From Pictodentalium vernedei (lineage: Eukaryota > Mollusca > Scaphopoda > Dentaliida > Dentaliidae): DNA of 64,000 nt. Position 1 is the first letter of the stretch; the number at the start of each line of letters is the position of its first letter. The stretch lies in contig CM062289.1 in NCBI GenBank assembly GCA_031216915.1, positions 389,276,674 through 389,340,673 on the forward strand. The letters run 5' to 3'. The position numbers and the translations under genes were made by a program. A model generated the notes under the pieces. The model worked only from the letters and a program-made list of their open reading frames with translations, searched no databases and had not been told where the DNA came from. Below are positions 1 to 11,769 of this stretch, piece after piece.

Positions 1-834
1 AGCGTCCCGAGCAACGGACATATGCTCCGAATGTAAAATATCTGAACCACAACATGCGGTCCCCTATGTTGTTGGCTTCCTCCGATCTGTCCTCAATCTG
101 CCGTCACTGGGTGAGTACTAAAGTAATTAAAGTGCTCGCATCACCCAAATCTCCTTCCTAGACCGCAACGGACGAACCCGGCAGCCGAACCATTCGATGA
201 ATGTACGCTACACCGGGTGAGCTAGCGAATGTCACTCCGTAAGCGATAGACATATTCCATGAGCACTTATTGCCGCTAACTCCTCATTAACTATGACGAC
301 AGAGGCACACTTTTGAAAGACATCTCCATAACTCTTCGAACAAGAAACCAGAAATGCTTGGATAGCAAGCATAAAATAATAATATATATAGCGTCGTTCA
401 ATAATTCGAAAGTTTGTGTGACATTATTGGACTATGTCGGAACTGAGGGACGATGTCCCTGAACCGAACCAAAAAATTTCTAAGTCCACCGACGCTATCA
501 GTTTCTTATCCGGCATCGCAGCATATGTTGTTCCGAAAGGGAAAGCTTGAAATCCACCGAATCCCTTTCGGTATCCCGTCGGACCGGATGAAACTTTCGG
601 ACGTCCGTACCCGCTTCCGCGGAGCATCCCGACCCAGCATCGTCGGATAAAATATATGCGACAGATTCAGTTGATGCTGGGATGCTGCGATAAACTGTGC
701 TATTAAGGAAAGCACGTCCGTTCCCGAGGCCTGTGCAGTAGCGGACTTACGATGCATTGCCGCTGGAAGCTCCGTGTACGTTGACTCCCGCACACTTCCT
801 ATGCGAACGTCCGGAGTCTGCAGGCCTCGAGTCC

Positions 835-1890
835 CCGGCTACCGACCCAGCGCTGTCGGATAATTCTCGATCCGACACCGTTTCTGTCGGCTGCTGGGAT
901 GCTGCGATAAGCTGTGCTATGTGCACAAGAATGTCCGGCGTCGAGACCTGCGGAGGCGCAGTCTATCGCTGCTTCGCCGAGGGCAGCTCCGCATCAGATG
1001 GCTCCCGCATACTTTTCCTATGCGAACGTCCGGAGTCCATCGGTCTCGAATCCCTGGCTGCCGGATGGTGTGACCTGGTCGCCGAAGAATCCTTGATCGG
1101 CGAAGCTGGTAATATATCGGCGGTCACGCAGCCAAGGTGCGGTCGTGTGCGCTGACGAGAAGAGGAAGCCTTAGCAGTCTCAGCGGACTGCCTATACAAC
1201 GGAGCGTCCCGAGCGACGGACGTATGCTCCGCTAACGACACATTTGTACCACAACATCTGGGGCCAGATGTTGTTGAACGAGAGAGGGGCCTCTCTCGCT
1301 TGCCGTCCGGATGGACCGGAACAAGCTATGAACCGGACTAAAAGGCTTCCTCCGTTCTCCCTCCGATCCGCCGTCACTGGGTGTGCATTAAGTTAATTTT
1401 ATAGTGCTCGCATCACCCCAAAATTCCTTCTAGACCGCAACGGACGAACCCGGCTGCCGAACCATTCGGTGAATGGACGCTACACCGGGCGAGCTAGCGG
1501 ACGTCAAAGGCCGTCGAACCTACTAGGGTCCTCTTAGGCAATTGGCGTATTACATGAGCACTTTTCCGCTAGCCCTTCATTAATTGTGACGACGGAGGCA
1601 CACTGTTGGAAGACATCACAGATACATCACCCTAATCTTGACCGTCTGAAATAGAAATTGATAAAGTAGAGTGACCCTGCGGGGAAAGGACCGGAGTGTC
1701 CAAATCCCCAACAACATACCGTGACATACGCTTCCCATATTGTCATCGAAATCATACGATACAGAACAGGAGTTAATGCGAGTACACTGACCACATATAG
1801 AATGATAATAAGGTCAGAGGAAGACTTCCTCTTAAAACAATTGATCAATATCCTTTCAATGTGAAAAGAAAACAAGTCCTGGTACTCGCA
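835..1890 (-). pseudogene. Decayed mosaic gag of DIRS-1*
   Basis: On the minus strand this is gag-derived sequence without a usable reading frame. From about 1890 to 1270 it resembles the decayed gag of DIRS-2*/DIRS-4*; from about 1255 to 835 it switches to a tract much closer to the intact gag of DIRS-5/DIRS-6 (Ser/Arg-rich region); then near 830 it jumps back to starred-type sequence, repeating part of the same gag segment. The mixture suggests template switching or gene conversion between retrotransposon lineages. No product is expected. Confidence 0.7.
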
Positions 1891-2753
1891 CTAACCCCTG
1901 GCAATCAAAATACATAATAATAATATGATCCATTAATATAGAAAAAATAATTGAAATCAAAATATTTTGAAAAAATATTTTTTCAGAACAGCCCAAGTTT
2001 CTGAAAAGTAACGTTGAGCCCCAATGGATCCCAAGCCTAAGTGTGGACAAAAATTTTAAAAATATTTTAAACAATTTATTCAACACTTACGAACAATAAT
2101 AATGTATCTAGTTATGATTAAAATAACATAAAGATATTATTATTTAGAAATCCCCCCCTCACACAGAGGGCTGTTGTAAATGTAAACAATGAGTGTAAAA
2201 ACACTAAAATAAGACTCCAGGCACCCAGGCCCGAAATCAGTTACCAAAAATACACCATCTGATGCAAAACAGAGACTTCCAGGGAAGAAACTGCAGAACA
2301 TCAGATGGTAGATGCAGAACACAACGCCTAACCACCCGTAGGTGAAGACGTAAACATGGGGAAAGAACAGAATTCATTCTGTTATTCAGCTAAAACTCCC
2401 AAGAAATTTTATTAATAATAATTACAGAAATTATGCCAAAAGCATGGGAGAATAGCAAGGGGGAACTTAAAGGACAGGGAGAGAGGAAAAACACTTGAAA
2501 AAACAGTGTAACTAAATAATCAGAATGATAACAAAATGGCTGCTGCCTTGAAAATAGGTAACTTAACATAATTTCATTAAAAAATTTTAAGTTACAGCCC
2601 TGATAATATTCTGTCACACATTCTTTTCCTCTCCTCCTTTTCTATCCTCCTTAGAATCACCATTTCACTAATATTTATGTGTCTGGCATCATTTAAACTG
2701 AGATTTAAAAGCACAAAGATCAGTCAGATGTTAACTGATGAAGGGCCAAACTT

Positions 2754-2958
2754 AGAATGATAAATGGCGCCAATTTCGGAACGTCCTTGACACTGCGCAT
2801 GCGCAGTAGGGGCGAAGTGTGGAGGGCCTTTCAGGACATGTTTTCTTTAGTTTTAGATGCAAATTTTGGGGATTGGGGGGCAAAATTTGTGTTTGGCCCT
2901 ATATTTTAAGAGTTAGCACCAGCCAGCTATGTCTGGGTCATTGGTACAGTATAAAAAT
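2754..2958 (-). repeat. Left inverted terminal repeat of DIRS-1*
   Basis: Outer 205 bp of DIRS-1*. It contains the ACTGCGCATGCGCAGT palindrome (2792-2807), a GGCGCC core (2766-2771), the segment GGGGATTGGGGGGC, and ends with the GTATAAAAAT terminus at 2958. It has a 4-bp duplication (CCAGCCAG) near 2925 that other copies lack. Confidence 0.85.
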
Positions 2959-3081
2959 ATATTTTTTCAAAATATTTTGATTTCAATTATTTTTTCTATA
3001 TTAATGGATCATATTATTATTATGTATTTTGATTGCCAGGGGTTGGTGCGAGTACCAGGACTTTGTTTTCTTTTCACATTG

Positions 3082-6040
3082 AAAGGATTTTGATCAATTG
3101 TAATAAGAGGAAGTCTTCCTCTGACTTTTATAATCATTCTATATGTGGTCAGTGTACTCGCATTAACTCCTGTTCTGTATCGTATGATTTCGATGACAAC
3201 ATGGGAAGCGTATGTCACGGTATGTTGGTGGGGAATTGGACACTCCGGTCCTTTCCCCGCAGGGTCACTCTACTTTATCAATTTCTATTTCAGATGATCA
3301 AGATTAGGGTGATGTACCTGTGATGTCTTCCAACAGTGTGCCTCCGTCGTCACAATTAATGAAGGGCTAGCGGAAAAGTGCTCATGTAAATACGCCAATT
3401 GCCTAAGAGGACCCTAGTAGGTTTGACGGCCTTTGACGTCCGCCAACTCGCCCAGTGTAGCATCCATTCATCGAATGGTTCGGCAGCCGGGTTCGGCCGT
3501 TGCGGTCTAGAAGGAGTTTTGGGGTGATGCGAGCACTATAAATCAACCAAATGCACACCCAGTGACGGCGGATTAGAGGGAGAACGGAGGAAGCCTTTTA
3601 GTCCGGTTCATAGCTCGTTCTGGTCCATCCGGACGGCGAGCGAGAGAGGCCCCTCTCTCGTACAACAACATCTGGCCCCAGATGTTGTGGTACAAAATGT
3701 TTCGCATTCGGAGCATACGTCCGTCGCTCGGGGCGCTCCGACATATAGTCAGTCCGGAGTAGACTGTCAATAAGGCTTCCTCATTCTCATGGTAGCGCAC
3801 ACGACCGCTCTTGGCTACGTGACCTCGGATATCCAGTCAGCTTCGCCAGTCAGAGAATCATCGGCGACCAGGTCACACCATCCGGTAGCCAGGGACACGA
3901 GGCCTGCAGACTCCGGACGTTCGCATAGGAAAATGTGCGGGAGTCAACGTACTCGGAGCTTCCGGCGGCAATGCATCGTAAGACCGCTACTGCACAGGCG
4001 TCGGGAACGGACGTGCTTTCCTAAATAGCACAGCTTATCGCAGCATCCCAGCATCAACTGAATCTGTCGCATATTTTTTATCCGACGATGCTGGGTCGGG
4101 ACGCTCCGCGGAAGCGGGTACGGACGTCCGAAAATTTCATCCGATCCGACGGGATACCGAAAGGGATTCGGAGGATTTCGAGCTTTCCCTTTCGGAACAA
4201 CATATGCTGTTGTGTATGTCATCTGACTTGATCTTCTACAGGTTCTTTCGTCGGACCAGAATGCTGCGATGCCGGATAAGAAACTGATAGCGTCGGTGGA
4301 CTTAGAAATTTTTGGTTCGGTTCAGGGACATCGTCCCTCAGTTCCGACATAGTCCAATAATGTCACACAAACTTTCGAATTATTGAACGACGCTATATAT
4401 ATTATTATTATATGCTTGCTATTACCAAGCATTTCTGGTTTCTTGTTCGCAAAGTTACGGAGATGTCTTTCAAAAGTGTGCCTCTGTCGTCTTAGTTAAT
4501 GAAGAGCTAGCGGCAATAAGTGCTCATGGAATATGTCTATCGCCTAAGAGGTCCCTTGTTGGATCGACGGAGTGACATTCGCTAGCTCACCCGGTGTAGC
4601 GTACATTCATCGAATGGTTCGGCTGCCGGGTTCGTCCGTTGCGGTCTAGGAAGGAGATTTGGGTGATGCGAGCACTATAATTACTTTAGTACTCACCCAG
4701 TGACGGCGGATTGAGGACAGATCGGAGGAAGCCTGTTAGTCCGGTTCCTGGCTTGTCCAGGTCCGTCCGGGCTGTGAGCGAGAGAGGTCCCTCTCTCGTC
4801 CAACAACATAGGGGACCGCATGTTGTGGTTCAGATATTTTACATTCGGAGCATATGTCTGTCGGTCGGGACGCTCCGTTATATTGACAGTCCGAGAGACT
4901 GTCGATAATGCTTCCTCATCCTCACAGCAGGGCACACGACCGCACATTGGGTACGTGACCTCGAGTTTCCGATCAGTTTCGTCATTCAGTGATTCCACGG
5001 CGAATAGGTCACGCCATCCGGTAGCCAATGGGACACGAGGCCTATACACTCCGTTCGCTCGTATATTAGTAGTATGCACGGGGTAACGATCACGGAGCTT
5101 CCAGCGGCAATGCATTGTAGGACCGCTTCTCCACAGGCCTCAGTGACGGACGTGCTATCCGAGTTAGCACAGTTTTTTCGCAGCATCCCAGTAATCGACA
5201 GTTTCTTAGTCGAATCAGGAATTATCTGACAGCGCTGGGTCGGTGCAGTCCGCGGTTGCATCAGGTACGGACGACCGAACGCTTTATAGGGTCCGACAGG
5301 ATGGCGAAAGGGATTCGAAAGATTTCGAGTTTTCCCTTTCGTTGCATCGGAAGCTGCCATTCATATCTTCTGGCATTATCTTCCAGTGATTGTTATTTCG
5401 GACTACATTGCTGCGATGTTGGATAAGAGACTTATAGCGTCATTGGACACGGAATTTTGGATCGGTTCAGGGACATTGTCCCTGACTTACCGACACAGTC
5501 CAATAATGTCATTAGAACATGTGTATTATTTATCGACGCTATATATGCATATAAGCCTGCTACCAAGCATGATAGTTTAGTTTCTTGTCCGCAATGCTCA
5601 TTTCTGCCTTTTTATCATTTATACGAATAATTTATTTTGGCAGAGCAGGGCATACCGAGAGTTCATATGCGTCTAGACGGCGTGGTTAAAGACTGGAAAT
5701 ATTCTTTTTCGCCGTCTATGTCTTTTCCAACCACAATGTTGGAAACGACAATAATGTCTAGTAGACTTAACTTACACGCTTTATCATACGTAATCCACCT
5801 TACTGAGGCGTTATCATTACGTCTTCAAGAAAAGAATTACGGGATATTATCCTCAATGTGATTTCTTTTGAGGGCAGTAGTTTGTTCACGTATAACTCTG
5901 CCCTTCAGTGGCTGATTGGAGTTGGTTAGACGTGACACAGCCCTAGCTACATCCACGCGCGTGGATAGTAAGGTGAAGAACTCTCTCAGAGTCGCTTCGT
6001 TCTCGGAGAAGCTTCTCTTCAACGGCAACTTTTCAGCAAT
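3082..6040 (+). pseudogene. Duplicated, decayed gag of DIRS-2*
   Basis: Two successive gag-derived blocks are visible: about 3320-4445 and about 4455-5640, both starting with a segment related to CCTCCGTCGTCACAATTAAT. The second block restarts near the same gag point, so this is a roughly 1.1-kb tandem duplication. Both blocks carry many stops and frameshifts. After about 6030 the sequence jumps from gag into the RNase H region, removing about 1.3 kb relative to DIRS-6 (gag 3' end plus RT). The cysteine motif near the N terminus has also lost its start codon. Confidence 0.8.
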
Positions 6041-6084
6041 CCATGAATTGCTCGATTTACATGTTCTCTTGTCTATCTAGTGTT

Positions 6085-7957
6085 GCAAGAGATTCAGACT
6101 GGGGCAAACATTCGGTGGTTGACTCAGAGAGTGCCACTGCAGTTGCCGGATCTGAGTGTTATAATTATGACGGTTGCCAGTCAAACAGGTTGGGATATAA
6201 TATTGATCCCAACGGATTCGAAGTGCCAGGGTCTTTGGGTTCCGCAGTCTCTAGGCAAGCACTTATCTTCTGCGGAATAATGTTTTTTAGGCTTGCTTTA
6301 TGTCATTGGATGAACATTATTCAGAAACGCATGTCCAATCCTGTCCGTTAATTCGACAGTAGTGGCGTATCTCCGGAACCAGGGAGGCACTCATTCGTTT
6401 CCGTTATTCAATTTAATGGAAAGAATCCTTCTGTTTGTTATAGTACACCAAGTTCTGTTTCGGTCCGTCATATTCCGGGTCGTCTGATTGTTTTACCGGA
6501 CTCCCGTTCACTTACGGGTCGCTTGTTGCCGTCAGAATGGACTCTCAACAAACAAGTATTCAATCAGATTTGCTATCAATGGGAGCGCCCAATGATAATT
6601 TATTTACGACACAGCTTGCTATTCAATTGCAGACGTATGTGTTTGCTTGTCCGGATCTCTGAGCTAATGTTGTTAACGCTCTATTGATCTAATAGGACGG
6701 AATGATAGGATATGCGTATCCTCCTGCGCTGTTGTTTCAGCAAGTGTTGCTAAGATAAACAACCACAATTACATTTCTGTTCATAGCATCTCTGTCTTCA
6801 CAGAGACCGTGGATAATTTACTCTGATGTCTACTGTGGGACTTAACGCGAAATCTTCCTCAATGAGAGGATCTTTTTTCGCTGGGAAAAATCGTGTCATC
6901 TTTATCACAACCCGCAAGGTCGCAACCTTCATGTATTCCGTTGTGTGGTCCTTATTGCATTGTAAGCATTGTATTGGACGAGCTTTGGACGCGATTTCTT
7001 ACTATAGGAGAACCTCTTCTTCGCTTTTCTATGCGGCTAAAGTGGAGGCTCTTCCGTCGATTGGTGTAGGGATCACTATGTTGATATTGTTGATCCCTCC
7101 ATACTAGTCATTGCAACTTTTAGTATACTTGTTTGACAAGATCTACTGCAGCCTGTTATTATTAAGGTTATAGGTTTATGTTACCTCATACCTATGCACT
7201 CTATGATAGTTTACAATTGAGTCTTATGTCTCTTTATCTAAGTCAGTTAGTAACTTTTTGATAAATAGACTTAGAATCATTAGATTAAATTCCTATATGG
7301 AATTTAACTTCGGTTCTTATTTACCTAAGTAATCATTTGAGCCTCTGGAAACAGCAGTTTTCAAATTCTGACCTTTAGATAGTAAGTCTGTTGGCTTCTC
7401 TTTTACTGAAGAGTCAGTGAGTTTCATGCACTATCGGTGGATGATTCTCACTTTCGTAGTTTCGGAATCACTACTTCCTTTACTATTTAGGTTGGATTTT
7501 TGCATAAGAGTTAGGCTCCTAATTAATATCCGGAACCTATTGTTATTAAGGTCCTTCCGTCTTCGTACGGGCATAGGCCTTTACTCTGTCCGGTTAGAGT
7601 TTATGTATTTATAAACAGATATCTGTTTATTACTACGGGCGTAAGCTTCTTCTGTCTTTGATGCCTAATAGAAGGACGTTACGCTCCATTCTATTGCTAA
7701 TGGATTCAATTAACTATCGGTACTGCTTATGGTATATCTTTGACTCAGCAGTTGTGTTTGAGATTTCGGCTCATGAAGTTAGAGTTCTTCTACATCTTGG
7801 GCTTACATTTATAGTGTCGCTATTATAGATTTTGAAGGCTGCTCATTGCGCTCAGCCATCCACATTCATGAATTTTTATCTCAGAAATATTGAGTCCATT
7901 TCTGGAGGCCTCTATTGTTAGATCTATTATCTACTGCTCAGAATGTCATTCACTTAA
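6085..7957 (+). pseudogene. RNase H, methyltransferase-like and tyrosine recombinase remnants of DIRS-2*
   Basis: The nucleotide sequence follows DIRS-6 from the RNase H start (about 6085) to the end of the recombinase (about 7957), but all frames are broken by short indels and stops. The catalytic RNase H aspartate codon at the TDAS motif is changed, and the recombinase arginine, HxxR and tyrosine regions can be placed only by nucleotide alignment. No function is expected. Confidence 0.75.
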
Positions 7958-8053
7958 CAGTTGCTACTATAGCTAGGTAGGCTGTCTGTTTCGGCAGTGA
8001 CTCCGTTCTGCTGCCCTCTTCGCTCTGGGCTATTTGACCCAGGGCAAGAAAAA

Positions 8054-8067
8054 GGGGGGGGGGGGGG
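8054..8067 (+). repeat. G14 tract upstream of the internal complementary region, DIRS-2*
   Basis: A pure G run preceded by a short hairpin, CTCTGGGC...GCCCAGAG-like (CTGGGCTATTTGACCCAG). The same hairpin plus G run occurs at the same place in all five 3' ends in the window. Confidence 0.85.
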
Positions 8068-8543
8068 AGGGTGTTCCCTTGGGTCACCTGTTTTACTATG
8101 AAAACAAGGGGATACCTCCTCCGGAGTTAGTAATTCTGAGCTGTTATTGGGATGGTTGTTTAGTGAGAAGTTTATGTTTTAAAAATTCATTCAAGTCTTA
8201 GTTTTTAAAGTATAGCTTTTGAATATAGCACGTGTCAACGGACATGATTATACAATCCTCAGACTCTTTTAAGGAGTATAAAGAGTCTCTATTCTCTAGA
8301 CTTACTTTATTTATTGGCTTACTTTAAAAATTATTAGTATAAGGATTATACTAGATATTAATAGAGTACATGGATGTATGATGCTCAATTTTGGAAGGTG
8401 TTGTATCTTTCTAATTTATCATAAATAAGAAAGATACATGTAAGGCCTAATTCTTCTTTTTCCCTAGAGGGGATGACTCTATTTTATATAATTTAGCGTA
8501 TTCCATCTTGCTCTATGTCCTTCACCCTCCAGCCTTTTTACTA

Positions 8544-8634
8544 TTCAGCTATGTCTGGGTCATTGGTACAGTATAAAAATGTTAAAAAATTTATAGTAAT
8601 TTATATATTTTTTATACTTACCAATGACCCAGAC
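8544..8634 (+). repeat. Internal complementary region (ICR), DIRS-2*
   Basis: GGTCATTGGTACAGTATAAAAAT, the complement of the left terminus, is joined here directly to the complement of the right terminus (GTTAAAAAATTTATAG and on to CTTACCAATGACCC). This is the arrangement by which DIRS elements template both ends during replication. Confidence 0.85.
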
Positions 8635-8936
8635 GGGGATGGCCCTCCCAGGAGTTGGGAACTCTTACCTCCCCGCTGAGTACATAGCGCTTACCAGGCA
8701 CTGGTTATTAGAATGATTAATGGCGCCAATTTCGGAACGTCCTTGACACTGCGCATGCGCAGTAGAGGTGAAGTGTGGAGGGCCATTCAGGACATGTTTT
8801 CTTTGGTTTTAGATGCAAATTTTGGGGATTGGGGGGCAAAATTTGTGTTTGGCCCTATATTTTAAGAGTTAGCACCAGCTATGTCTGGGTCATTGGTAAG
8901 TATAAAAAATATATAAATTACTATAAATTTTTTCAT
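8635..8936 (+). repeat. Right terminal repeat of DIRS-2*
   Basis: Contains the GGCGCC core (8722-8727), ACTGCGCATGCGCAGT (8748-8763), and the terminal AT-rich extension ending in CTATAAATTTTTT. The last three bases differ from AAC in other copies (CAT here), so the exact end is uncertain by 3 bp. Confidence 0.8.
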
Positions 8937-9004
8937 TTTCTTGAAACTCTGCAGATTGTCTTAGCATGATGAGTAGATCAGAACGTCATATGTTTGTTAT
9001 AGGT

Positions 9005-9355
9005 GTTCTCTGACCATGTGTCCACAAATCTTTCAAAACACCCTGTATGTCTCATTTATGCATAAATTTTCTTGAAGTTCGCAAGATGACTGCACATAAT
9101 GGCTGCTATGGCTGCCATATTTGAGTTCTCTGACCATGTGTCCACAATTCTTTCAAAACACCCTGTATGTCTCATTTATGCATAAATTTTCTTGAAGTTC
9201 GCAAAATGACTGTACATAATGGCTGCTATGACAGCCATCATGGAGTTCTCTGACCATGTGTCCACAATTCTTTAAAAACACCCTGTATGTCTCATTTATG
9301 CATCAATTTTCTTGAAGTTCACAGGATGACTTAGTAAGATGAGTAGATAAGAATG
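9005..9355 (+). repeat. 120-bp tandem repeat, about 2.9 units
   Basis: Units start with GTTCTCTGACCATGTGTCC at 9005, 9125 and 9245, exactly 120 bp apart, with few differences. The sequence at 8934-9000 is a diverged piece of the same unit, so DIRS-2* appears to have landed inside this array. From 9356 to about 9820 the intron has no recognisable feature except a possible start of the next repeat element near 9445. Confidence 0.9.
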
Positions 9356-9819
9356 TTCTCTGTTAGTCACGGTCGGCTACCATGACCGCCATCTTGGGTT
9401 TCTTCAACACACACTACAGGCTGCAGTTGTACCTCAGTTTTATTAGCTTACCTGACAGAGAGTCCAAAACTGCTGGACTGATTTCAATCAAAATTTTAGG
9501 TTGTTGTTTGTTCTGACATCGCATTTTGTTTAGATTTTATTCAGATTGTTGGTATTATTGAATCATAAGCCTTTGATTCATGTTAAAACAAAGTTTTCCC
9601 TCCTGTCTGTGTGAACCCCAGTGGCTAAAAATAGAAATATTTTCAAATGACCCTACTTTCCAAACTGCACAGAACAAAGAACTGTTATTTGGTATGAACC
9701 ATCCTTAGGACCAGTAAAATGGAGTGGTCAGAAAAATTGCCATTGGTTGTGTCATAGTTTCGAAGTGGGACATCGAGTCAGTATATTGCTGAGTCAGTAT
9801 ATTGGTAAAAATTTAAAAA

Positions 9820-9877
9820 ATCTTCTTCTCTAGAACAAGCAATCAGAATCTTTTGGTATTTGGTATACAGCATCCAT

Positions 9878-9908
<31 letters not shown>

Positions 9909-11412
9909 TTCAGATACAAGTTTGTTCAAATTAAGCCCCTCAGTTCGTATTTCGTCTATACAGGAACCCAAATTTTAACTGGGTTCAATATGGGAAATAC
10001 TCTTTAAAGAATCTTTTTCTCCAGAACTTCCGGTTAGAATCTTTTGATATTTGGTATATCACTTCGTTACATGGGGAAGATTCAAGTTTTTTCAAATCAA
10101 GTCCATCGTTCATATTTGTGCTCCCTATGGGGGGCCTGAATTTTAACTTTGTGTAATATTAGGAATAATCTTTTAAAATCTTCTTCACAATTACAAGTCA
10201 AAATGTTTTCATATTTGCTATACAGCATCCTTAAGGAGGTCAGATCTAAGTTTTTCAAACCAAGTCCTTGGGTTTATATTTGAACTCCTGGTTGAAGTCT
10301 GAATTTTAACTTAGTCCAATATGAAGAATACTATTTAAAAATCTTCTCCAGAACCACTAGTCAGAATCTTTTGATATTTGGTACAGCATCCTTACAGGAT
10401 TTGGATTCAGGTTTATTTAAATCAAGTCCCTCAGTTAATATTTGAGCTTTCTATGGTAGCTTGAATTTTAACTTAGTGCAGTATGGGGATAATCTTTAAA
10501 AATCTTCTTCAGATCCACCAGTGAGAATCTTTTGATGTTTGGTGTACAATATCCGTATGGGGGTGAGATTCAAATTTTTTTCAAATCAAGTTCGTACATT
10601 AATATTTTGGTTACCTATAGGAGCCTGGATTTTAGCTTACTGCAATATGAGGAATATTCTTTAAAAATCTTCTGCTCATGAAATCCTTGGGTTGATATTT
10701 GTTTTCCCTGTGGGAGCCCAAATTTTAACTTTGTGCTCTATTGGGGATATTCTCACAATCTTCCTTTCCAGAACTCCCAGTCAGAATCTTTTGATATTTG
10801 GTAAACAACATCCTTTTGGTGGCCAATTTCAAGTTTGTTCAAATAAAGACCCTGGGTTAATATTTGTGCTTCCTTGGGATTCCTTATTTTGACTTGGTGC
10901 AAAAGAGAAATATTCTTTAAAATCTTGGGAACCACCATTCAGAATGTTTTTATGTTTGGTATACAACATCTTAGCCGGGCTCAGATTCATGTTTGTTCAA
11001 ATCAAGTCCTGAATTAATTTTGGACTGCCTATGAGGTCCCAAATTGTAACTTAATGAAATATGTTGAAACGTCTTCAAAAATCTCTATCTTTAGATCCAC
11101 AATTCAGAATCTATTGATATTTGGTATATGGCATCCTGTGGGTGGAGTGGTAGGGGTCAGATTCAAGTTTGTTCAAGTTAAGTCTCTTGGTTGATATTTG
11201 GGTTCCCAAGTTTTACATAACTGGAAACTGGGCATAATTTCTGTGGTAGCATCCCGATAATAGAAAAAAATCATCTGACATGAGCAACAGAGTGATAAAT
11301 AATTAATAGACTTCAGTTCTCTGTAGTGTTAACTGGCCATATAACTAATTAAATCCTTCTTTAAACAACTTTGTCAGGTGAATGCCTCAGTCCCCCTGGG
11401 GCCTCTTGTTAG
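9820..11412 (+). mobile_element. Tandem-repeat element with hairpin plus CTTGTT 3' end (Helitron-like / 'pearl'-like)
   Basis: About eight diverged units of roughly 165 bp contain the phrases CAGAATCTTTTGATATTTGG, TTCAAATCAAGTCC, GGGAGCCTGAATTTTAACTT. A G30 tract sits at 9878-9907. The right end is a short hairpin (CCCCCTGGGGCC, about 11392-11403) followed by TCTTGTT. The same structure recurs at 18181-19547. Non-autonomous Helitron-like elements with tandem cores are common in molluscs; the assignment is an inference because no replicase is present. No coding sequence is seen. Confidence 0.55.
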
Positions 11413-11695
11413 GCCCTACAAAGTGTGTTTGTGTTTTCTCGGGTCATTTTTTTGTAAAAGTGCATGTGGGCAGGCAGGGGTATTTTTTATTTTATTTCTT
11501 TGCCATAAGCATTGCAAAGCCTTGTTGCACTCAAGGGACAGATTTATCAATTTTATTAACTTGGGTAAAATATCAAGACATAAACCATTTTATTTTCATT
11601 GCTTTAAGTTTGCATAGGTTATCAAAAGAGAGCATTCGGCAGCCAAAAGGACCATGTGGGAGGGCCTGAGAAACAGATTTTTAACTTTTTTAGGC
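11413..11695 (+). repeat. Dispersed repeat R3, copy 1
   Basis: Shares phrases such as TTAACTTGGGTAAAATATCA and AGAGAGCATTCGGCAGCC with copies at 21405-21700 and 21878-21995/29098-29395. Function and family unknown; it directly follows the tandem-repeat element, and ends about 75 bp before a CABIN1 exon. Confidence 0.7.
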
Positions 11696-11769
11696 CGAAG
11701 TATATTGGTAGTATAGTAGTATAGTAGACAGTTACACAGTCTGATGACATGTTTGTGTTCTTTTTTCAG

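Larger units (their letters stand above)
1..2958 (-). mobile_element. DIRS-1*: 5' part of a non-autonomous DIRS-like retrotransposon, cut by window start
   Basis: Read on the minus strand this begins at 2958 with the family's left end (ATTTTTATACTGTACC on the minus strand), followed by the inverted terminal repeat, an untranslated leader of about 0.9 kb, and gag-derived sequence running off the window at position 1. The gag part carries the second, duplicated gag copy (1 to about 420) typical of the starred subfamily, so it is non-autonomous. It abuts the interior of DIRS-2* at 2958/2959 and faces the opposite way, which is best explained as an insertion of DIRS-1* into DIRS-2*. Its 3' half lies outside the window. 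The leader matches that of DIRS-4* closely, including a 5'UTR stretch with a run of C/G near 2150. Confidence 0.85.
2959..8936 (+). mobile_element. DIRS-2*: non-autonomous DIRS-like element, 3' portion
   Basis: The sequence starts abruptly inside the 5'UTR at 2959 because DIRS-1* is inserted there; the first part of this copy should lie left of the window. It keeps a decayed gag with an internal tandem duplication, lacks the gag 3' end and the whole RT core, and keeps ruined RNase H, methyltransferase-like and tyrosine recombinase regions, a G-tract, the internal complementary region and the right terminal repeat. Its gag start codon is lost (ATG to TTG, near 3082). DIRS-4* has the same deletion and duplication but different flanks, so the two are separate transpositions of one non-autonomous lineage. 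The right flank after 8933 is a 120-bp tandem repeat unit. Confidence 0.85.

Noticed and set aside
2959-8936. DIRS-2* and DIRS-4* as one segmental duplication
   Set aside because: Their right flanks differ (120-bp array versus 337-bp composite repeat), and each joins its own host repeat.
9005-9355. CRISPR-like array
   Set aside because: Direct 120-bp repeats without unique spacers in an animal intron; an ordinary tandem repeat.
11744-11769. ATG at 11744 as the start of a 704-residue protein
   Set aside because: It lies in the polypyrimidine stretch and acceptor of a CABIN1 intron; the exon fits a splice at 11769/11770.
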